Shown: one piece after another, positions 19,077 through 30,101 of the stretch
Numbering within the stretch: the first letter of the stretch is position 1
Layout of the letters: each line of letters starts with the position of its first letter
From: an uncultured Clostridia bacterium
Lineage (GTDB): Bacteria > Bacillota > Clostridia > Oscillospirales > Acutalibacteraceae
DNA length: 64,000 nt
Direction of reading: 5' to 3'
Assembly: GCA_946407065.1 (NCBI GenBank)
Contig: CAMJMQ010000001.1
Span: 62,001 to 126,000, forward strand
Notes under the pieces: generated by a model
Database searches by the model: none
What the model saw: the letters and a program-made list of their open reading frames with translations, nothing else
What the model was told of the DNA's origin: nothing
Program-made: the position numbers and the translations under genes

Positions 19077-19655
19077 ATGAATATTTGTGTATACGGCGCG
19101 TCGAGCAAGACCATTGACGCGCAATTCACCGACGCGGGTCACGCACTCGGCTATCTGCTTGCCAAGCACGGATACGGACTGGTATTCGGCGGCGGCGATA
19201 ACGGCATGATGGGCGCTGTCGCGCGCGGTACCCATGACGGCGGCGGCAGGATCATCGGCATCGCACCACGCTTCTTTAACGTCGACGGCGTTCTGTATCC
19301 GCACTGTGACGAGCTGATCTACACCGAGACCATGCGCGAGCGCAAGCAAAGGATGGAGGATCTGAGCGGCGCGTTCATCGTATCGCCCGGCGGCATCGGC
19401 ACGTTTGAGGAGTTCTTTGAGATTTTGACCCTCAAACAGCTCGGCAGAACCAAAAAGCCGCTGGTCATCCTCAACACCGCGGGCTATTATGACGATATGC
19501 TCAACATGATGCGCCGCACGGTCGAGAGCAATTTCATATCCGCACAGACCTTCGATTTGATCGCAGTCGTCAATACCCCCGAGCAGGCGATCGATTACAT
19601 CGAGCATTATGTCGAGCAGGAGGTCGACGTCGAAGAACTGCGCAAGCTGAAATGA
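19077..19655 (+). CDS. LOG-family (TIGR00730-type) nucleoside 5-monophosphate phosphoribohydrolase-like protein
   Basis: VFGGGDNGMMGAVARG and SPGGIGTFEEFFEILTLKQLG motifs. Confidence 0.9.
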   Translation: MNICVYGASSKTIDAQFTDAGHALGYLLAKHGYGLVFGGGDNGMMGAVARGTHDGGGRIIGIAPRFFNVDGVLYPHCDELIYTETMRERKQRMEDLSGAFIVSPGGIGTFEEFFEILTLKQLGRTKKPLVILNTAGYYDDMLNMMRRTVESNFISAQTFDLIAVVNTPEQAIDYIEHYVEQEVDVEELRKLK

Positions 19656-20236
19656 CAACAAAAGAACGCCCCGTCAGGAAACAGATCCGCATGCCGGAAT
19701 TCAGTTATTCAGAGAATCGGATTTATTTCATCACTATCTGTTCAAAAGACAAAAAGCAAACGTTTGGCAGAGTTGTAGGGTACGGCGCTTGCGACGTACC
19801 GAAGGTAGCGCTCTCCGCATATGGGAACACAATCGAGAAAACCATACATTTGATGGATAACAAATACAATAATGTTTTCATCGATCATTATGTTATTATG
19901 CCAAACCATGTACATATGTTGATCGCAGTCAGCCCGCCACCTGAAACAGAACGTGATAAAACCGCAAGGGTATCCTATTTCGGTACGTCGCAAGCGCCGT
20001 ACCCTACGGAGAATAACGATCTCAAAATCACGCTGTGCGGTAACGGTGACAGAGCAAATGAAATCATCCCAAAATTCATCTCATTATTCAAAAGATACTG
20101 CAATCACGAGATTGGATATAATATCTGGCAAAGACGGTACTATGACCACGTGATTCGGAGTTACCGAGAATACGAAAACGCATACCGCTACATCGACAAC
20201 AATCCAGCTCACTGGGCGGAGGATGAATACTACTGA
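19652..20236 (+). CDS. REP-associated tyrosine transposase (RAYT/Y1_Tnp, HUH)
   Basis: IYFITICSKDKKQTFG, VIMPNHVHMLIAV (HUH), RRYYDHVIRS...EYENAYRYIDNNPAHW; 4 bp overlap with the LOG gene. Confidence 0.88.
   Translation: MTTKERPVRKQIRMPEFSYSENRIYFITICSKDKKQTFGRVVGYGACDVPKVALSAYGNTIEKTIHLMDNKYNNVFIDHYVIMPNHVHMLIAVSPPPETERDKTARVSYFGTSQAPYPTENNDLKITLCGNGDRANEIIPKFISLFKRYCNHEIGYNIWQRRYYDHVIRSYREYENAYRYIDNNPAHWAEDEYY
19775..20007. repeat. Perfect 27 bp inverted repeat pair inside the RAYT coding sequence
   Basis: GTAGGGTACGGCGCTTGCGACGTACCG at 19775-19801; exact reverse complement at 19981-20007. Confidence 0.9.
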
Positions 20237-20243
20237 CATAACA

Positions 20244-20275
20244 AAACGACCCGACTTGCGTCAGGTCGTTTTTCT
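20244..20275 (+). terminator. Terminator after the RAYT gene
   Basis: AAAACGACCCGACTTGCGTCAGGTCGTTTTT. Confidence 0.7.
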
Positions 20276-20303
20276 TTTGATGGGAATGGGTTTGCCCTAC
20301 CAA

Positions 20304-21044
20304 TTATAATGCTTCTAAAAACTTTACCAGATCCTCATATTTGCCCTGACGGAATTCGTCATACGGCAGGTCATGGGTGATCATGTGGTCGGTGACGAGG
20401 AACACATCGACCCCGAGCGCTTTACACGGCTGCATATCCTCGCGCACATCGTTGCCGATCATCAGCGCTTCCTCCGGCTTGACGCCGAAACGATCCAAGA
20501 TCTCCTGAAAATACAGGGGATTGGGCTTGCAATAGCTGCTGGTGTCGGCGGTGGTGATGTAGTCGAACATCCCGGGCTTGAGACCGACCCAGCCCATCCG
20601 CATATACACCGCCTCTTTCATAAAAACAGGCATGGTAGCAACCACGGCATAATCCGCCTTTTCCCTCATCAGCTCGGCGATCCGCACCGCGTAGGGGTTA
20701 GGCAGGGTGATGTCATACACATTCCCGAAGGTCGTGGTATAGTAATCCATCGTCGGCGGCTCGATCTGCTCGCGCGTATAGCCGCTGATCTTCTCCACTT
20801 CTTCATAGAATACCTCGATATTCTTTCTGCCGCTTTCGTTATAGAGCATGGCGCGCACGCCCTGGTTCACCGCGCCGGCGGCACGGACGGGATCAAGCCC
20901 GTATGCTGAGAATTTTTCCGATATATCGCGAAACCAGATCTCGACGAACCGCTCCTGCGTATAGATCGGGAGCAGGGTGTTATCGAGGTCGCTCATAATC
21001 AATTTGTACTTTTTCAATTCTATCACCATTCCATAGTTTAGCAT
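20304..21044 (-). CDS. HAD-family hydrolase
   Basis: MSDLDNTLLP, YCKPNPLYFQEIL, MIGNDVREDMQ motifs. Confidence 0.85.
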   Translation of the reverse strand: MLNYGMVIELKKYKLIMSDLDNTLLPIYTQERFVEIWFRDISEKFSAYGLDPVRAAGAVNQGVRAMLYNESGRKNIEVFYEEVEKISGYTREQIEPPTMDYYTTTFGNVYDITLPNPYAVRIAELMREKADYAVVATMPVFMKEAVYMRMGWVGLKPGMFDYITTADTSSYCKPNPLYFQEILDRFGVKPEEALMIGNDVREDMQPCKALGVDVFLVTDHMITHDLPYDEFRQGKYEDLVKFLEAL

Positions 21045-21169
21045 GATTCACGAAATTTCGCAATACTTATTGTCAAACGGGCGGATTCATGCTATTCTTT
21101 AAAAAAATCGGTCGAGATCGGACGCGCGCGTCTTTTTGATTCCACAACCGATAATGGAGATGATTTATA

Positions 21170-22360
21170 ATGAAGCATTTTAATCCCGCGAATATCCTGT
21201 TACCCAAGAGGAATTTTGACAAATGGGCGGTCGTCGCCTGTGACCAGTACACCAGCGAGCCGGAGTACTGGAACGATGTGGAGAAGATCGTCGGCGACGA
21301 GCCCTCGGCACTGCACATCATCCTGCCCGAGATCTATCTGAGCGACGACAACAGCGCCCGCATCAACGATATCAACGCCAACATGCAGCAGTATCTGGAC
21401 GGCGATGTGTTCGACACCTACGAGAACAGCATGATCTATGTCGAGCGCGAGTCCAATAACACCCTTCGCCGCGGCATCGTCGGCATCATCGATCTGGAGG
21501 ATTACGACTACCGCAAGGGCGCGACCTCCGCGATCCGCGCGACCGAGGCGACCGTGCTCGAGCGCATCCCTCCGCGTGTACAGATCCGCAAGGACGCTCC
21601 CCTCGAGATGCCGCATATCCTGCTGCTGATCGACGACCCGCAGCTCTCCGTTATTGAGCCGCTGGCTGAGAAGAAGGACGGCTTCAAGCAGGCATACGGC
21701 TTTGAGCTGATGAAGAACGGCGGCCATATCGACGGCTACTTCCTGCCCGACGAGGTCATCGCGCAGGTGCAGGACGCGCTGGAAGCGCTGATCGCCGACA
21801 AAGACGACAAGCTGCTCTTTGCTGTAGGCGACGGCAACCACAGCCTCGCCACCGCGAAGGAGTGCTACAACCAAAGCAAGAATCCCCTCGCGCGCTACGC
21901 GCTGGTCGAGGTGGTCAACATCCATGACAAGAGCATCGAGTTTGAGCCGATCTACCGCGTGCTGTTCAACGTTGACGCCAAGGATCTGCTCGACAAGTTC
22001 ATCGCGCATACTCAGGCGAACGGCAACGGCGAGAAGCAGACCTTCCGCTGCATCACCCCCGACTCCGACAAAGAGATCGAGGTCAAGGCGACCGCCAAGC
22101 TGCCTGTCGGCACATTGCAGACCTTCCTCGACGGCTACATGCAGGAGCACCCCGAGGTCAAGATCGACTACATCCACGGTGAGGACGTTGTCGAGAACCT
22201 GTGCAAGCAGGAGAACACCCTCGGCTTCATCTTTGAGGGCATGGGCAAGGATGAGCTGTTCCCCGCGATCACCGCGGACGGCTCCCTCCCCCGCAAGACC
22301 TTCTCGATGGGTCACGCCGCGGACAAGAGATATTATATCGAGGCAAGAAAGATCAAATGA
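21170..22360 (+). CDS. DUF1015 family protein
   Basis: NPANILLPKRNFDKWAVVACDQYTSEPEYW; FAVGDGNHSLATAKECY. Confidence 0.88.
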   Translation: MKHFNPANILLPKRNFDKWAVVACDQYTSEPEYWNDVEKIVGDEPSALHIILPEIYLSDDNSARINDINANMQQYLDGDVFDTYENSMIYVERESNNTLRRGIVGIIDLEDYDYRKGATSAIRATEATVLERIPPRVQIRKDAPLEMPHILLLIDDPQLSVIEPLAEKKDGFKQAYGFELMKNGGHIDGYFLPDEVIAQVQDALEALIADKDDKLLFAVGDGNHSLATAKECYNQSKNPLARYALVEVVNIHDKSIEFEPIYRVLFNVDAKDLLDKFIAHTQANGNGEKQTFRCITPDSDKEIEVKATAKLPVGTLQTFLDGYMQEHPEVKIDYIHGEDVVENLCKQENTLGFIFEGMGKDELFPAITADGSLPRKTFSMGHAADKRYYIEARKIK

Positions 22361-22369
22361 TGAGGTGCT

Positions 22370-22553
22370 GTCCAAATCTTTGATTTGGCTAACAGCACCC
22401 ATGCAAGGCTCTCCCTCGTCGTCACTCGCCGTATTCGGTAAGCGTATCCGTTTGATACGCTTTGACCTCGTGTGGCGGCTCCTCCTCTCCCCATAACTCG
22501 GGGAGTTACGGGGAACCCCCTGAGGCGAACGCTGATTGGCTGAGAGCTACTGC
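22370..22553. repeat. Composite dispersed repeat
   Basis: Shares TGTCCAAAT...ATTTGG, CATGCAAGGCTCTCCC, GGCTCCTCCTCTCCCCATAACTCGGGG and GCTGATTGGCTGAGAGCTACTGC with 38440-38737 and 61748-61812. Confidence 0.75.
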
Positions 22554-22624
22554 AAAACCTACACATTACGTAATGACAAACAAAAAAGAACGCAGTTGGG
22601 ATGGCAACTGCGTTCTTTGTTATG

Positions 22625-23263
22625 TTATCGATTGAATAATGAGAAGTATTCATCCGTCGGATCGTGGGAGAAGCACAGCGCCTCATCCGTGAGGGGATGA
22701 ATAAAACTCAGCCTTGCCGCACAGAGTTGGATGTGGTTGGCGGGGATATGACTGCCGTAGCGACGGTCGCCGACAAGGGGCATTTTTCGCGATGCGAACT
22801 GCACGCGGATCTGGTGCGTTCTGCCGGTCAACAGACGGATCTGCAACAGAGAAAGCCGCTCTCCCTCATGCTCGATCGTTTGCAAAACCTCGTATCGCAG
22901 GCGCGCCTGTTTGACACCCTTGCGCTCCCGCTTGACGACGTAGCTTTTGTTCTTCCGTCGGTCGAAGTAGAGCAAGTCGGTATATTCTCCCCGCGCTTCT
23001 TCGGGCACGCCCTCGACGACGGCAAGGTAGGTTTTTTCGACCCTGCCCTGCTGTATCATGGCGCTCAACCGCCGTGCCGCGTTCTCAGTCAGCGCATAGA
23101 CCATCACGCCCTGCGTGGTGCGGTCGAGTCGGTGAACGGGGTAGATCGTGTCGCACCCCAACGCATCCTGCAACAGCGACGGCATATTCGGCTTGCGGTC
23201 GTCATCCTCACTGAGCACCCCATAAGGCTTACAGGCAACAAGAATCGATTTATCCCGAAACAA
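22625..23263 (-). CDS. RluA-family pseudouridine synthase
   Basis: VHRLDRTTQGVMVYALT; LLTGRTHQIRVQFAS. Confidence 0.92.
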   Translation of the reverse strand: MFRDKSILVACKPYGVLSEDDDRKPNMPSLLQDALGCDTIYPVHRLDRTTQGVMVYALTENAARRLSAMIQQGRVEKTYLAVVEGVPEEARGEYTDLLYFDRRKNKSYVVKRERKGVKQARLRYEVLQTIEHEGERLSLLQIRLLTGRTHQIRVQFASRKMPLVGDRRYGSHIPANHIQLCAARLSFIHPLTDEALCFSHDPTDEYFSLFNR

Positions 23264-23342
23264 AACGAGCGGCTCGTTCTGTCCCTCAACTTGGCATGTT
23301 TTACTAATTCCTCATTCCTCATTCCTCATTCCTGATTCCTAA

Positions 23343-25010
23343 TTAGAATAATCCGCTGATGACGCCGTCATCGCTGACGTCGATCCGCTCGGCGGCAGGC
23401 GCCTTCGGCAGCCCCGGCATCGTCATGATCGCACCGGTCAGCACGACAATGAAGCCCGCGCCCGCGGAAATGCGGACATTCTGCACATGGATGACAAAGC
23501 CCTCGGGCGCGCCGATCAGCTGAGCCTCATCCGAAAAGCTGTACTGCGTTTTTGCGATACAGATCGGCAGGTTGCCGTAGCCCATCGCGGTGATGCGCTG
23601 GATCTCCTTCTCGGCATTCTTGGTGAACGCCACGTGGCTCGCGCGGTATACGCGCTTACAGATGGCGCGGATCTTTCTTTCAATAGGCTCGTCAAGCTCG
23701 TAAGCGTAGGAGAAATCCTCGTTCGATTCCTCGTCGCACAGACGGATGACTTCATCAGCGAGATCAACGCCGCCGACGCCGCCGTCAGCCCATACGGTGG
23801 AGAGCACGGTGTTCACGCCCAGCTCCTTACAGCGGCGGATGACCATATCGATCTCCGCGTCGGTATCGGTCGGGAAGCGGTTGATCGCCACCACGCTCGG
23901 CAGCTTGTAGACGTTCTTGATATTATCGACATGGCGCAGCAGATTCGGCAGCCCCTTCTCGAGTGCCTCCAAATTTTCGGGATCAAGGTGCTTTTTATCT
24001 ACGCCGCCGTGCATTTTCAGCGCGCGGATGGTCGCGACGATCACAACCGCGTCGGGCTTCATGTCCGCGTAACGGCACTTGATATCGAGGAATTTTTCCG
24101 CGCCCAGATCGGCGCCGAAGCCCGCTTCCGTCACGGTGTAATCGCTCAGCTTACGCGCCACCTTGGTCGCGAGAACGGAGTTACAGCCGTGGGCGATATT
24201 GGCGAAGGGACCGCCGTGAACAAAGGCGGGGGTACCCTCCAGCGTCTGCACCAAATTCGGCTTGATCGCGTCCTTGAGCAGTGCGGTCATCGCGCCCTGC
24301 GCCTTGAGGTCGCCCGCGGTGACGGGCTTTTCGTCAAAGGTATAGCCGACGACGATGCGCGACAGGCGCGCTTTGAGATCGCTGATGGATTCGGCAAGGC
24401 AGAGGATCGCCATGATCTCGGATGCGACGGTGATGTCGTAGCCGTCCTCACGCGGCACGCCGTTGACCCTGCCGCCCAGACCGTCGGTCACAAAACGCAG
24501 CTGGCGGTCGTTCATATCCACACAGCGCTTCCATGTGATGCGGCGGGGGTCAATGTTCAGGCTGTTGCCCTGATAGATGTGGTTATCGAGCATCGCGGCG
24601 AGCAGGTTGTTTGCCGCGCCGATGGCGTGCATATCGCCCGTGAAATGCAGGTTGATGTCCTCCATCGGCACCACCTGTGCCCAGCCGCCTCCCGCGGCGC
24701 CGCCCTTGATGCCGAATACGGGTCCGAGAGACGGCTCACGCAGGGCGACGTTAGCGTTCTTGCCCAGTCGTCTGAGGCCGTCGGCAAGCCCGATGGTGGT
24801 GGTGGTCTTGCCCTCGCCCGCGGGGGTAGGGGTCATCGCGGTCACGAGGATGAGCTTGTTCTCCCTGTCCTCGCGCTTCAAAATATCCAAGCCGAGCTTT
24901 GCCTTATACTTGCCGTAATAATCAATGTACTCTTCGGGGATACCCGCCGTCTCGGCGATCTCCCAAATCGGTTTCATTTCACAGCTCTGTGCGATCTCAA
25001 TATCAGTCAT
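23343..25010 (-). CDS. fhs: Formate-tetrahydrofolate ligase
   Basis: [48 protein letters not shown]. Confidence 0.97.
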   Translation of the reverse strand: MTDIEIAQSCEMKPIWEIAETAGIPEEYIDYYGKYKAKLGLDILKREDRENKLILVTAMTPTPAGEGKTTTTIGLADGLRRLGKNANVALREPSLGPVFGIKGGAAGGGWAQVVPMEDINLHFTGDMHAIGAANNLLAAMLDNHIYQGNSLNIDPRRITWKRCVDMNDRQLRFVTDGLGGRVNGVPREDGYDITVASEIMAILCLAESISDLKARLSRIVVGYTFDEKPVTAGDLKAQGAMTALLKDAIKPNLVQTLEGTPAFVHGGPFANIAHGCNSVLATKVARKLSDYTVTEAGFGADLGAEKFLDIKCRYADMKPDAVVIVATIRALKMHGGVDKKHLDPENLEALEKGLPNLLRHVDNIKNVYKLPSVVAINRFPTDTDAEIDMVIRRCKELGVNTVLSTVWADGGVGGVDLADEVIRLCDEESNEDFSYAYELDEPIERKIRAICKRVYRASHVAFTKNAEKEIQRITAMGYGNLPICIAKTQYSFSDEAQLIGAPEGFVIHVQNVRISAGAGFIVVLTGAIMTMPGLPKAPAAERIDVSDDGVISGLF

Positions 25011-25317
25011 ATTATCATCTCCAAAGGTATTTGCTTGAAAGGGCAACGGTCATGTTGCCCCTCCGGGGATCATCAAACGCCTGATCCACATGCCTGATTT
25101 GGTATTATTCCACAGTAAATTATAGCTTATTTATGCGGTTTGGTCAACAAAACGGATAAATTTTTCCTTTCCTGTCAAAAGCCCTTGCAACCTGTCACAA
25201 AATGTAGTAATATCTATATTGAAAAAATCTATATATAGGTTTTGATTGCGATTGCCGTGCCGCTTCGATCACCACATCAAACGGCTCGCGATAACAATTA
25301 CTTTTGGGGGATATCAC

Positions 25318-25890
25318 ATGAAATTATTGGAAGACAGAATCTTAAAAGACGGTATTGTACGCGAGGGGAACGTATTGAAGGTAGACAGCTTTGTCAACCA
25401 TCAGATCGACGTCGACTTTATCGCTGAGCTTGCCAAGGAATTCAAACGCCTGTATGAGGGAGAAGAGATCACCAAGATCCTCACCATCGAAGCGAGCGGT
25501 ATCGGCATCGCCTGTATCGTCGCGCAGGAGTTCCATGTCCCCGTGGTGTTCGCCAAGAAGAACAAGACTATCAATATCGCGAACGACGTATACACCTCCA
25601 AGGTGGAATCGTTCACCCATAAACGCACCTATGACATCATCGTCTCCAAGGACTTCCTAAAGCCCGAGGACAAGGTGCTGATCATCGACGACTTCCTCGC
25701 GATGGGCTCCGCCTTGAAGGGGCTGATCAGCCTGATCCGCGACGCGGGCGCCACCATCGTGGGCGCGGGCATCATCATCGAAAAAGCTTATCAGCAGGGC
25801 GGCGAAATGATCCGCGATATGGGCGTGAGGGTCGAATCCCTCGCCCGCATCAAGAGCATGGATAATAACGTTATCGAATTCATACACTAA
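25318..25890 (+). CDS. xpt: Xanthine phosphoribosyltransferase
   Basis: MKLLEDRILKDG start; VLIIDDFLAMGSALKGL PRPP-binding motif. Confidence 0.95.
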   Translation: MKLLEDRILKDGIVREGNVLKVDSFVNHQIDVDFIAELAKEFKRLYEGEEITKILTIEASGIGIACIVAQEFHVPVVFAKKNKTINIANDVYTSKVESFTHKRTYDIIVSKDFLKPEDKVLIIDDFLAMGSALKGLISLIRDAGATIVGAGIIIEKAYQQGGEMIRDMGVRVESLARIKSMDNNVIEFIH

Positions 25891-25899
25891 TGAAAATGA

Positions 25900-26062
25900 G
25901 CCTCCCTTTGGTAAAGGGAGGTGGGTCGGAACTTGTTCCGACTCTAAGGGATTGTATCAATGGAGCAAAGCGACCAACCGGATACATTGGACACTCGCTT
26001 TCCTCGAACAATTATGCAATCCCTCAGTCACTGCGTGACAGCTCCCTTTGATACAGGGAGCC
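25900..26062. repeat. MITE-like element of the GCCTCCCTTT...AAAGGGAGGTG family
   Basis: Left GCCTCCCTTTGGTAAAGGGAGGTGGG; right CAATCCCTCAGTCACTGCGTGACAGCTCCCTTTGATACAGGGAGCC. Confidence 0.75.
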
Positions 26063-27589
26063 AACAGGGTCCCCGACGCGCCCCGCGCGGTGGGGAGAGG
26101 AGGAGTATTTACGAAAAACAAATGGATCATCATCGGCACGGCGGTCGTCGCCGCTGCCGTTGCATTCACAGCGGGCGTATTGCTGATGACGAAGAACATC
26201 ACCTTTGCGCCGCGTGATCTGCAGGGCGCCGCGGCGGCTAAGTCCGTGATCGAAACGCCCCTGCTGCACACCGTCACCGGTGAACGCGCCTTTGGGGCGT
26301 CGACCGCCGATGAAGCAGTCAAAACAACCGCAGGCAAATCCGATCAGGATCACAAAACGACATACACTGCCGACTCCATCCCGCAGGTCACGGGGCTTCA
26401 GCGCCTGAGCGAGAAGCCCGACAGCATCTGCATCGGATGGGATGAGATCGAGGGCGTCGACGGCTACCGCATCTATCGCCGCGACGACAATGCATCCGGC
26501 GCGGACTTTGCGCTGTTCTCGATCGCCAAGACCGCCGGGCTGGACATTCGCAACCTCGGCACCGGCAGCAAATACAGCTTTAAGATCACACCGTACATCA
26601 AAAACAACGGCTCCGTCATCGAGGGCAAGGGCACCGAGGTGACCTTCGGCACCGCTCCCACGGATGTGGAAAACTTCAGGATGACCGACGAGACCAAGTC
26701 CACGATCTCGCTGAGTTGGGATAAGAACGACCGCGCCGACGGCTACCTGCTCGAACGCTGCTACAAGGGCAAGTGGAGCGATTATCAGACCTTTGATCAA
26801 AACACCACTGAGTTCACCGACACCGATCTGGAGGCAGGCAGAGCATACTACTACCGCATCTGTGCCTATCGTGAGGACAGCACCGGCATCATGCCCGGCG
26901 CGAAATCCGCGATCCGCACGGTGGCGGGGCTTTTAGGCCCCAAGGATGATGATTCCGCCTCTAAGCTGGGCAGAGTATCGCTCGACTTTGAAGAGAGCAA
27001 ATACGCCGACGGCTATCAAATCTACTACAGCACGGATCAAGCGAACTGGGAGCACCTCGGCGACACCGAAAGCACCCACTACAGCACCTCGCGCCTTGAA
27101 AACGGCAAGACCTACTACTTCCGCATCTTCCCGTATATGACGGTCGACGGTCACGACGTCACCGGCACCTATACCGAGCTGAGCTTTGTCGCAAACAAAG
27201 AGATCTATGACAAAGAGGTCGGCGACACCTATGTGGAGGTCAGCCTTGACGATCAGCACATGTGGTACATCGTCGACGGCGACGTCTATCTCGACAGCGA
27301 CTGCGTCACCGGCAACTACGGCTCCGCCGATACCCCCAAGGGCTACTTTGAGGTCAACGCCAAAGCCTCTCCCTGCACGCTCAAGGGCGATGACTACACC
27401 TCCTACGTCACCTACTGGATGCCGTTCATCGGCGGCGGCTGGGGACTGCATGACGCCGACTGGCGCTCATCCTTCGGCGGCAACATCTACAAGGGCAACG
27501 GCTCGCATGGCTGCGTCAACCTGCCCCCCAAGATCGCCAAAGAGATGTACGCCGTCATCGAGGTCGGCACACCGGTCATCGTGTATTAA
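26048..27589 (+). CDS. Membrane-anchored fibronectin III repeat protein with C-terminal L,D-transpeptidase (YkuD) domain
   Basis: N-terminal TM anchor; repeated GYxIYR/YYYRI FN3 motifs; GNIYKGNGSHGCVNLPPKIAKEMY catalytic motif. Start codon uncertain: the 5' end overlaps a repeat. Confidence 0.87.
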   Translation: MIQGANRVPDAPRAVGRGGVFTKNKWIIIGTAVVAAAVAFTAGVLLMTKNITFAPRDLQGAAAAKSVIETPLLHTVTGERAFGASTADEAVKTTAGKSDQDHKTTYTADSIPQVTGLQRLSEKPDSICIGWDEIEGVDGYRIYRRDDNASGADFALFSIAKTAGLDIRNLGTGSKYSFKITPYIKNNGSVIEGKGTEVTFGTAPTDVENFRMTDETKSTISLSWDKNDRADGYLLERCYKGKWSDYQTFDQNTTEFTDTDLEAGRAYYYRICAYREDSTGIMPGAKSAIRTVAGLLGPKDDDSASKLGRVSLDFEESKYADGYQIYYSTDQANWEHLGDTESTHYSTSRLENGKTYYFRIFPYMTVDGHDVTGTYTELSFVANKEIYDKEVGDTYVEVSLDDQHMWYIVDGDVYLDSDCVTGNYGSADTPKGYFEVNAKASPCTLKGDDYTSYVTYWMPFIGGGWGLHDADWRSSFGGNIYKGNGSHGCVNLPPKIAKEMYAVIEVGTPVIVY

Positions 27590-27591
27590 TG

Positions 27592-27776
27592 AGGAGTCTT
27601 TAAGGAGTTAGGAGTTAATGGCGGGCTTTGCCCGCACCCGATTTGTATAATACGCATGAAGCAATAACGCTTGCGACCCTTTTATAGAGTTGCAAGCGTT
27701 AACTATTGATATCTTTATTCAATTCAAAAGCCGTCAGGCTTTCCCAAAACTCCTCACTCCTCACTCCTAACTCACT
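27592..27776. repeat. Heptamer-bounded hairpin element (GGAGTTA/GGAGTGA family)
   Basis: GGAGTTAGGAGTTA...GGCGGGCTTTGCCCGCACC...AAAAGCCGTCAGGCTTT...AACTCCTCACTCCTCACTCCTAACTC. Confidence 0.75.
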
Positions 27777-27879
27777 AAACTGCTTGACTTTATCTCCCGA
27801 AAAATGTACACTATAAGGTAGCTGTCAAATACAGCAAATATTATTGTTCGCCATAGCCAGTGGCGACAAGGAGGTAACC

Positions 27880-29262
27880 ATGAAGAATACTGAAAAAACA
27901 ATGGAAAAATTAGTCGCTCTGTGCAAGGGCAGAGGCTTTGTCTATCCCGGCTCGGAGATCTACGGCGGTCTCGCGAACACATGGGATTACGGTCCCCTTG
28001 GAGCGGAGCTCAAGAACAATATCAAAAAGGCATGGCTGAAAAAGTTCGTGCAGGAGAACAAGTATAACGTCGGCTTGGATTCCGCAATCCTGATGAACCC
28101 GCAGACATGGATCGCCTCGGGTCACTTAGGCGGCTTCTCCGACCCGCTGATGGACTGTAAGGAATGTAAGACCCGCCATCGTGCCGACAACCTGATCGAG
28201 GACTTTGACGGCACCAACGTCGCGGGCTGGTCGAACGAGCAGATGATGGACTACATCCGTGACAAGGGCATCACCTGCCCCAACTGCGGCAAATCCAATT
28301 TCACCGATATCCGTCAGTTCAACCTGATGTTCAAGACCTTCCAGGGCGTTACCGAGGACACGAAAGCGGAGCTGTATCTGCGCCCCGAGACCGCGCAGGG
28401 TATCTTTGTCAACTTTGCGAACATCCAGCGCACCACCCGCAAGAAGGTGCCGTTCGGCGTAGCGCAGATCGGTAAATCCTTCCGTAACGAGATCACCCCG
28501 GGCAACTTCATCTTCCGTGTGCGCGAGTTCGAGCAGATGGAGCTCGAGTTCTTCTGCAAGCCCGACACTGACCTTGAGTGGTTCGACTACTGGCGCTCTT
28601 ACTGCCGCGACTTCCTCTACAGCCTCGGCATCAAGGAAGAGAACCTCAGACTGCGCGACCACTCTAAGGAGGAACTGAGCTTCTACTCAAAGGCGACCAC
28701 CGACTTTGAGTACCTCTTCCCCTTCGGCTGGGGCGAGCTGTGGGGCATCGCCGACCGTACCGACTATGACCTGACCCAGCACCAGAATGTTTCGGGCAAG
28801 GATCTGAGCTACTTCGATCCGACCGACAACAGCCGTTATGTCCCCTATGTCATCGAGCCGTCGCTGGGCGTGGAGCGTCTGTTCCTGACCATCATGACCG
28901 AGGCGTATGACGAGGAGCTCGTGGATGAAGCGAAGAACGATACCCGCGTGGTACTGCGCCTGCATCCGTTCCTCGCCCCCTTCAAGGCTGCCGTGCTGCC
29001 GCTCTCCAAGAAGCTGAGCGAGCAGGCGGGCGCGCTCCATGATGAGCTCTCTAAAAAGTTCATGGTCGACTACGATGACGCAGGCTCCATCGGCAAGCGC
29101 TATCGCCGTCAGGATGAGATCGGCACCCCGTTCTGCATCACCTATGACTTTGACTCTCTCGAGGACAACTGCGTGACCGTCCGCGACCGCGACACCATGC
29201 AGCAGGAACGCGTCGCCATCGCTGACCTCGAAGCGTATATTGCAGAAAAGATCAACTTCTGA
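27880..29262 (+). CDS. glyQS: Glycyl-tRNA synthetase, dimeric type
   Basis: [46 protein letters not shown]-like [28 protein letters not shown]. Confidence 0.97.
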   Translation: MKNTEKTMEKLVALCKGRGFVYPGSEIYGGLANTWDYGPLGAELKNNIKKAWLKKFVQENKYNVGLDSAILMNPQTWIASGHLGGFSDPLMDCKECKTRHRADNLIEDFDGTNVAGWSNEQMMDYIRDKGITCPNCGKSNFTDIRQFNLMFKTFQGVTEDTKAELYLRPETAQGIFVNFANIQRTTRKKVPFGVAQIGKSFRNEITPGNFIFRVREFEQMELEFFCKPDTDLEWFDYWRSYCRDFLYSLGIKEENLRLRDHSKEELSFYSKATTDFEYLFPFGWGELWGIADRTDYDLTQHQNVSGKDLSYFDPTDNSRYVPYVIEPSLGVERLFLTIMTEAYDEELVDEAKNDTRVVLRLHPFLAPFKAAVLPLSKKLSEQAGALHDELSKKFMVDYDDAGSIGKRYRRQDEIGTPFCITYDFDSLEDNCVTVRDRDTMQQERVAIADLEAYIAEKINF

Positions 29263-29284
29263 TTTTTCTCCGAATAAAAAAACT

Positions 29285-29322
29285 ACACCCCGACAGGATA
29301 ACCTGCCGGGGTGATTTTTGTC
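29285..29322 (+). terminator. Terminator of glyQS
   Basis: CACCCCGACAGGATAACCTGCCGGGGTGATTTTTG. Confidence 0.7.
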
Positions 29323-29339
29323 TATCGCTAATATAACTC

Positions 29340-30101
29340 CTAACTCCTAACTCCTAACTCCTCACTATAGCGATCAAATCCATATGCAATGCTATCAGTG
29401 CTGTGCGCGTCGGAGGACAATACAAAACGTCCGCCTTGCGCCTTGATGTGCGCGATCATCTCCTCATTCGGATAGGGTGAGGTGCGATAGCCGCGGGAGA
29501 TCGCGCCGGTGTTGATTTCAAAGGGTACATCGTATTGCACGAGCTGATCGACTGCCTTTTGCCATGCCGCGACGTAGCGCGGATGGTGGGTGTCAAAGAG
29601 CGGTTCACGTTCGATGAATTTCGAGATCAGGTCAAAATGCCCGATGATGTCGCAGTCGGTCTTGTTGACGACGTCCGCAACGGTCGCGAAATACAACTCA
29701 CATAACGCGTAGATATCGCCGCCGAAGTGCTTCTCGACCGCGTCCTTCAATATCTCAATACTCTCGTCAATGGGGATATATTCATCATCGACCTTCACAT
29801 AATGCACCGAGCCGATGACATAGTCAAATTCGTCGGTCGGATAGTCGGAGTAATAATCCTGCTCCACACCGCAGAGCACATGGATGCGGTCAAAGTATTT
29901 TGCGCGCAGATAACGACACTCGGCAAGATAACGCGGCACCGCCGCCTTTTGCATACAGTAGCTTTCATCAAAAAAGGTGTAGCTGTGACCGCTGATGCCG
30001 ACGGTAGTCAAGCCTTTATCAATGGCTGATTTCACCATCTCCTCAGGCGAGCCTGTCCCGTCGCAATAGCAGGTGTGCATATGCAGATCCTTAGTTATCA
30101 C
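29340..30101 (-). CDS. hisJ: PHP-type histidinol-phosphatase
   Basis: [48 protein letters not shown]; located at the end of the his operon. Confidence 0.88.
   Translation of the reverse strand: MITKDLHMHTCYCDGTGSPEEMVKSAIDKGLTTVGISGHSYTFFDESYCMQKAAVPRYLAECRYLRAKYFDRIHVLCGVEQDYYSDYPTDEFDYVIGSVHYVKVDDEYIPIDESIEILKDAVEKHFGGDIYALCELYFATVADVVNKTDCDIIGHFDLISKFIEREPLFDTHHPRYVAAWQKAVDQLVQYDVPFEINTGAISRGYRTSPYPNEEMIAHIKAQGGRFVLSSDAHSTDSIAYGFDRYSEELGVRS

Noticed and set aside
21200-25097. Long ORFs at 21200-22402 (-) and 23487-25097 (+)
   Set aside because: Antisense to DUF1015 and fhs, no recognisable motifs
25011-25130. THF riboswitch upstream of fhs
   Set aside because: Only a simple GGGCAAC-GTTGCCC hairpin; no recognisable THF aptamer
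25090-25317. Purine riboswitch upstream of xpt
   Set aside because: Searched for the conserved purine aptamer core (TATAATC...ATATGG...TTTCTACC); not found
27780-27880. T-box leader upstream of glyQS
   Set aside because: No GGGTGGNACCGCG-type T-box sequence in the short leader
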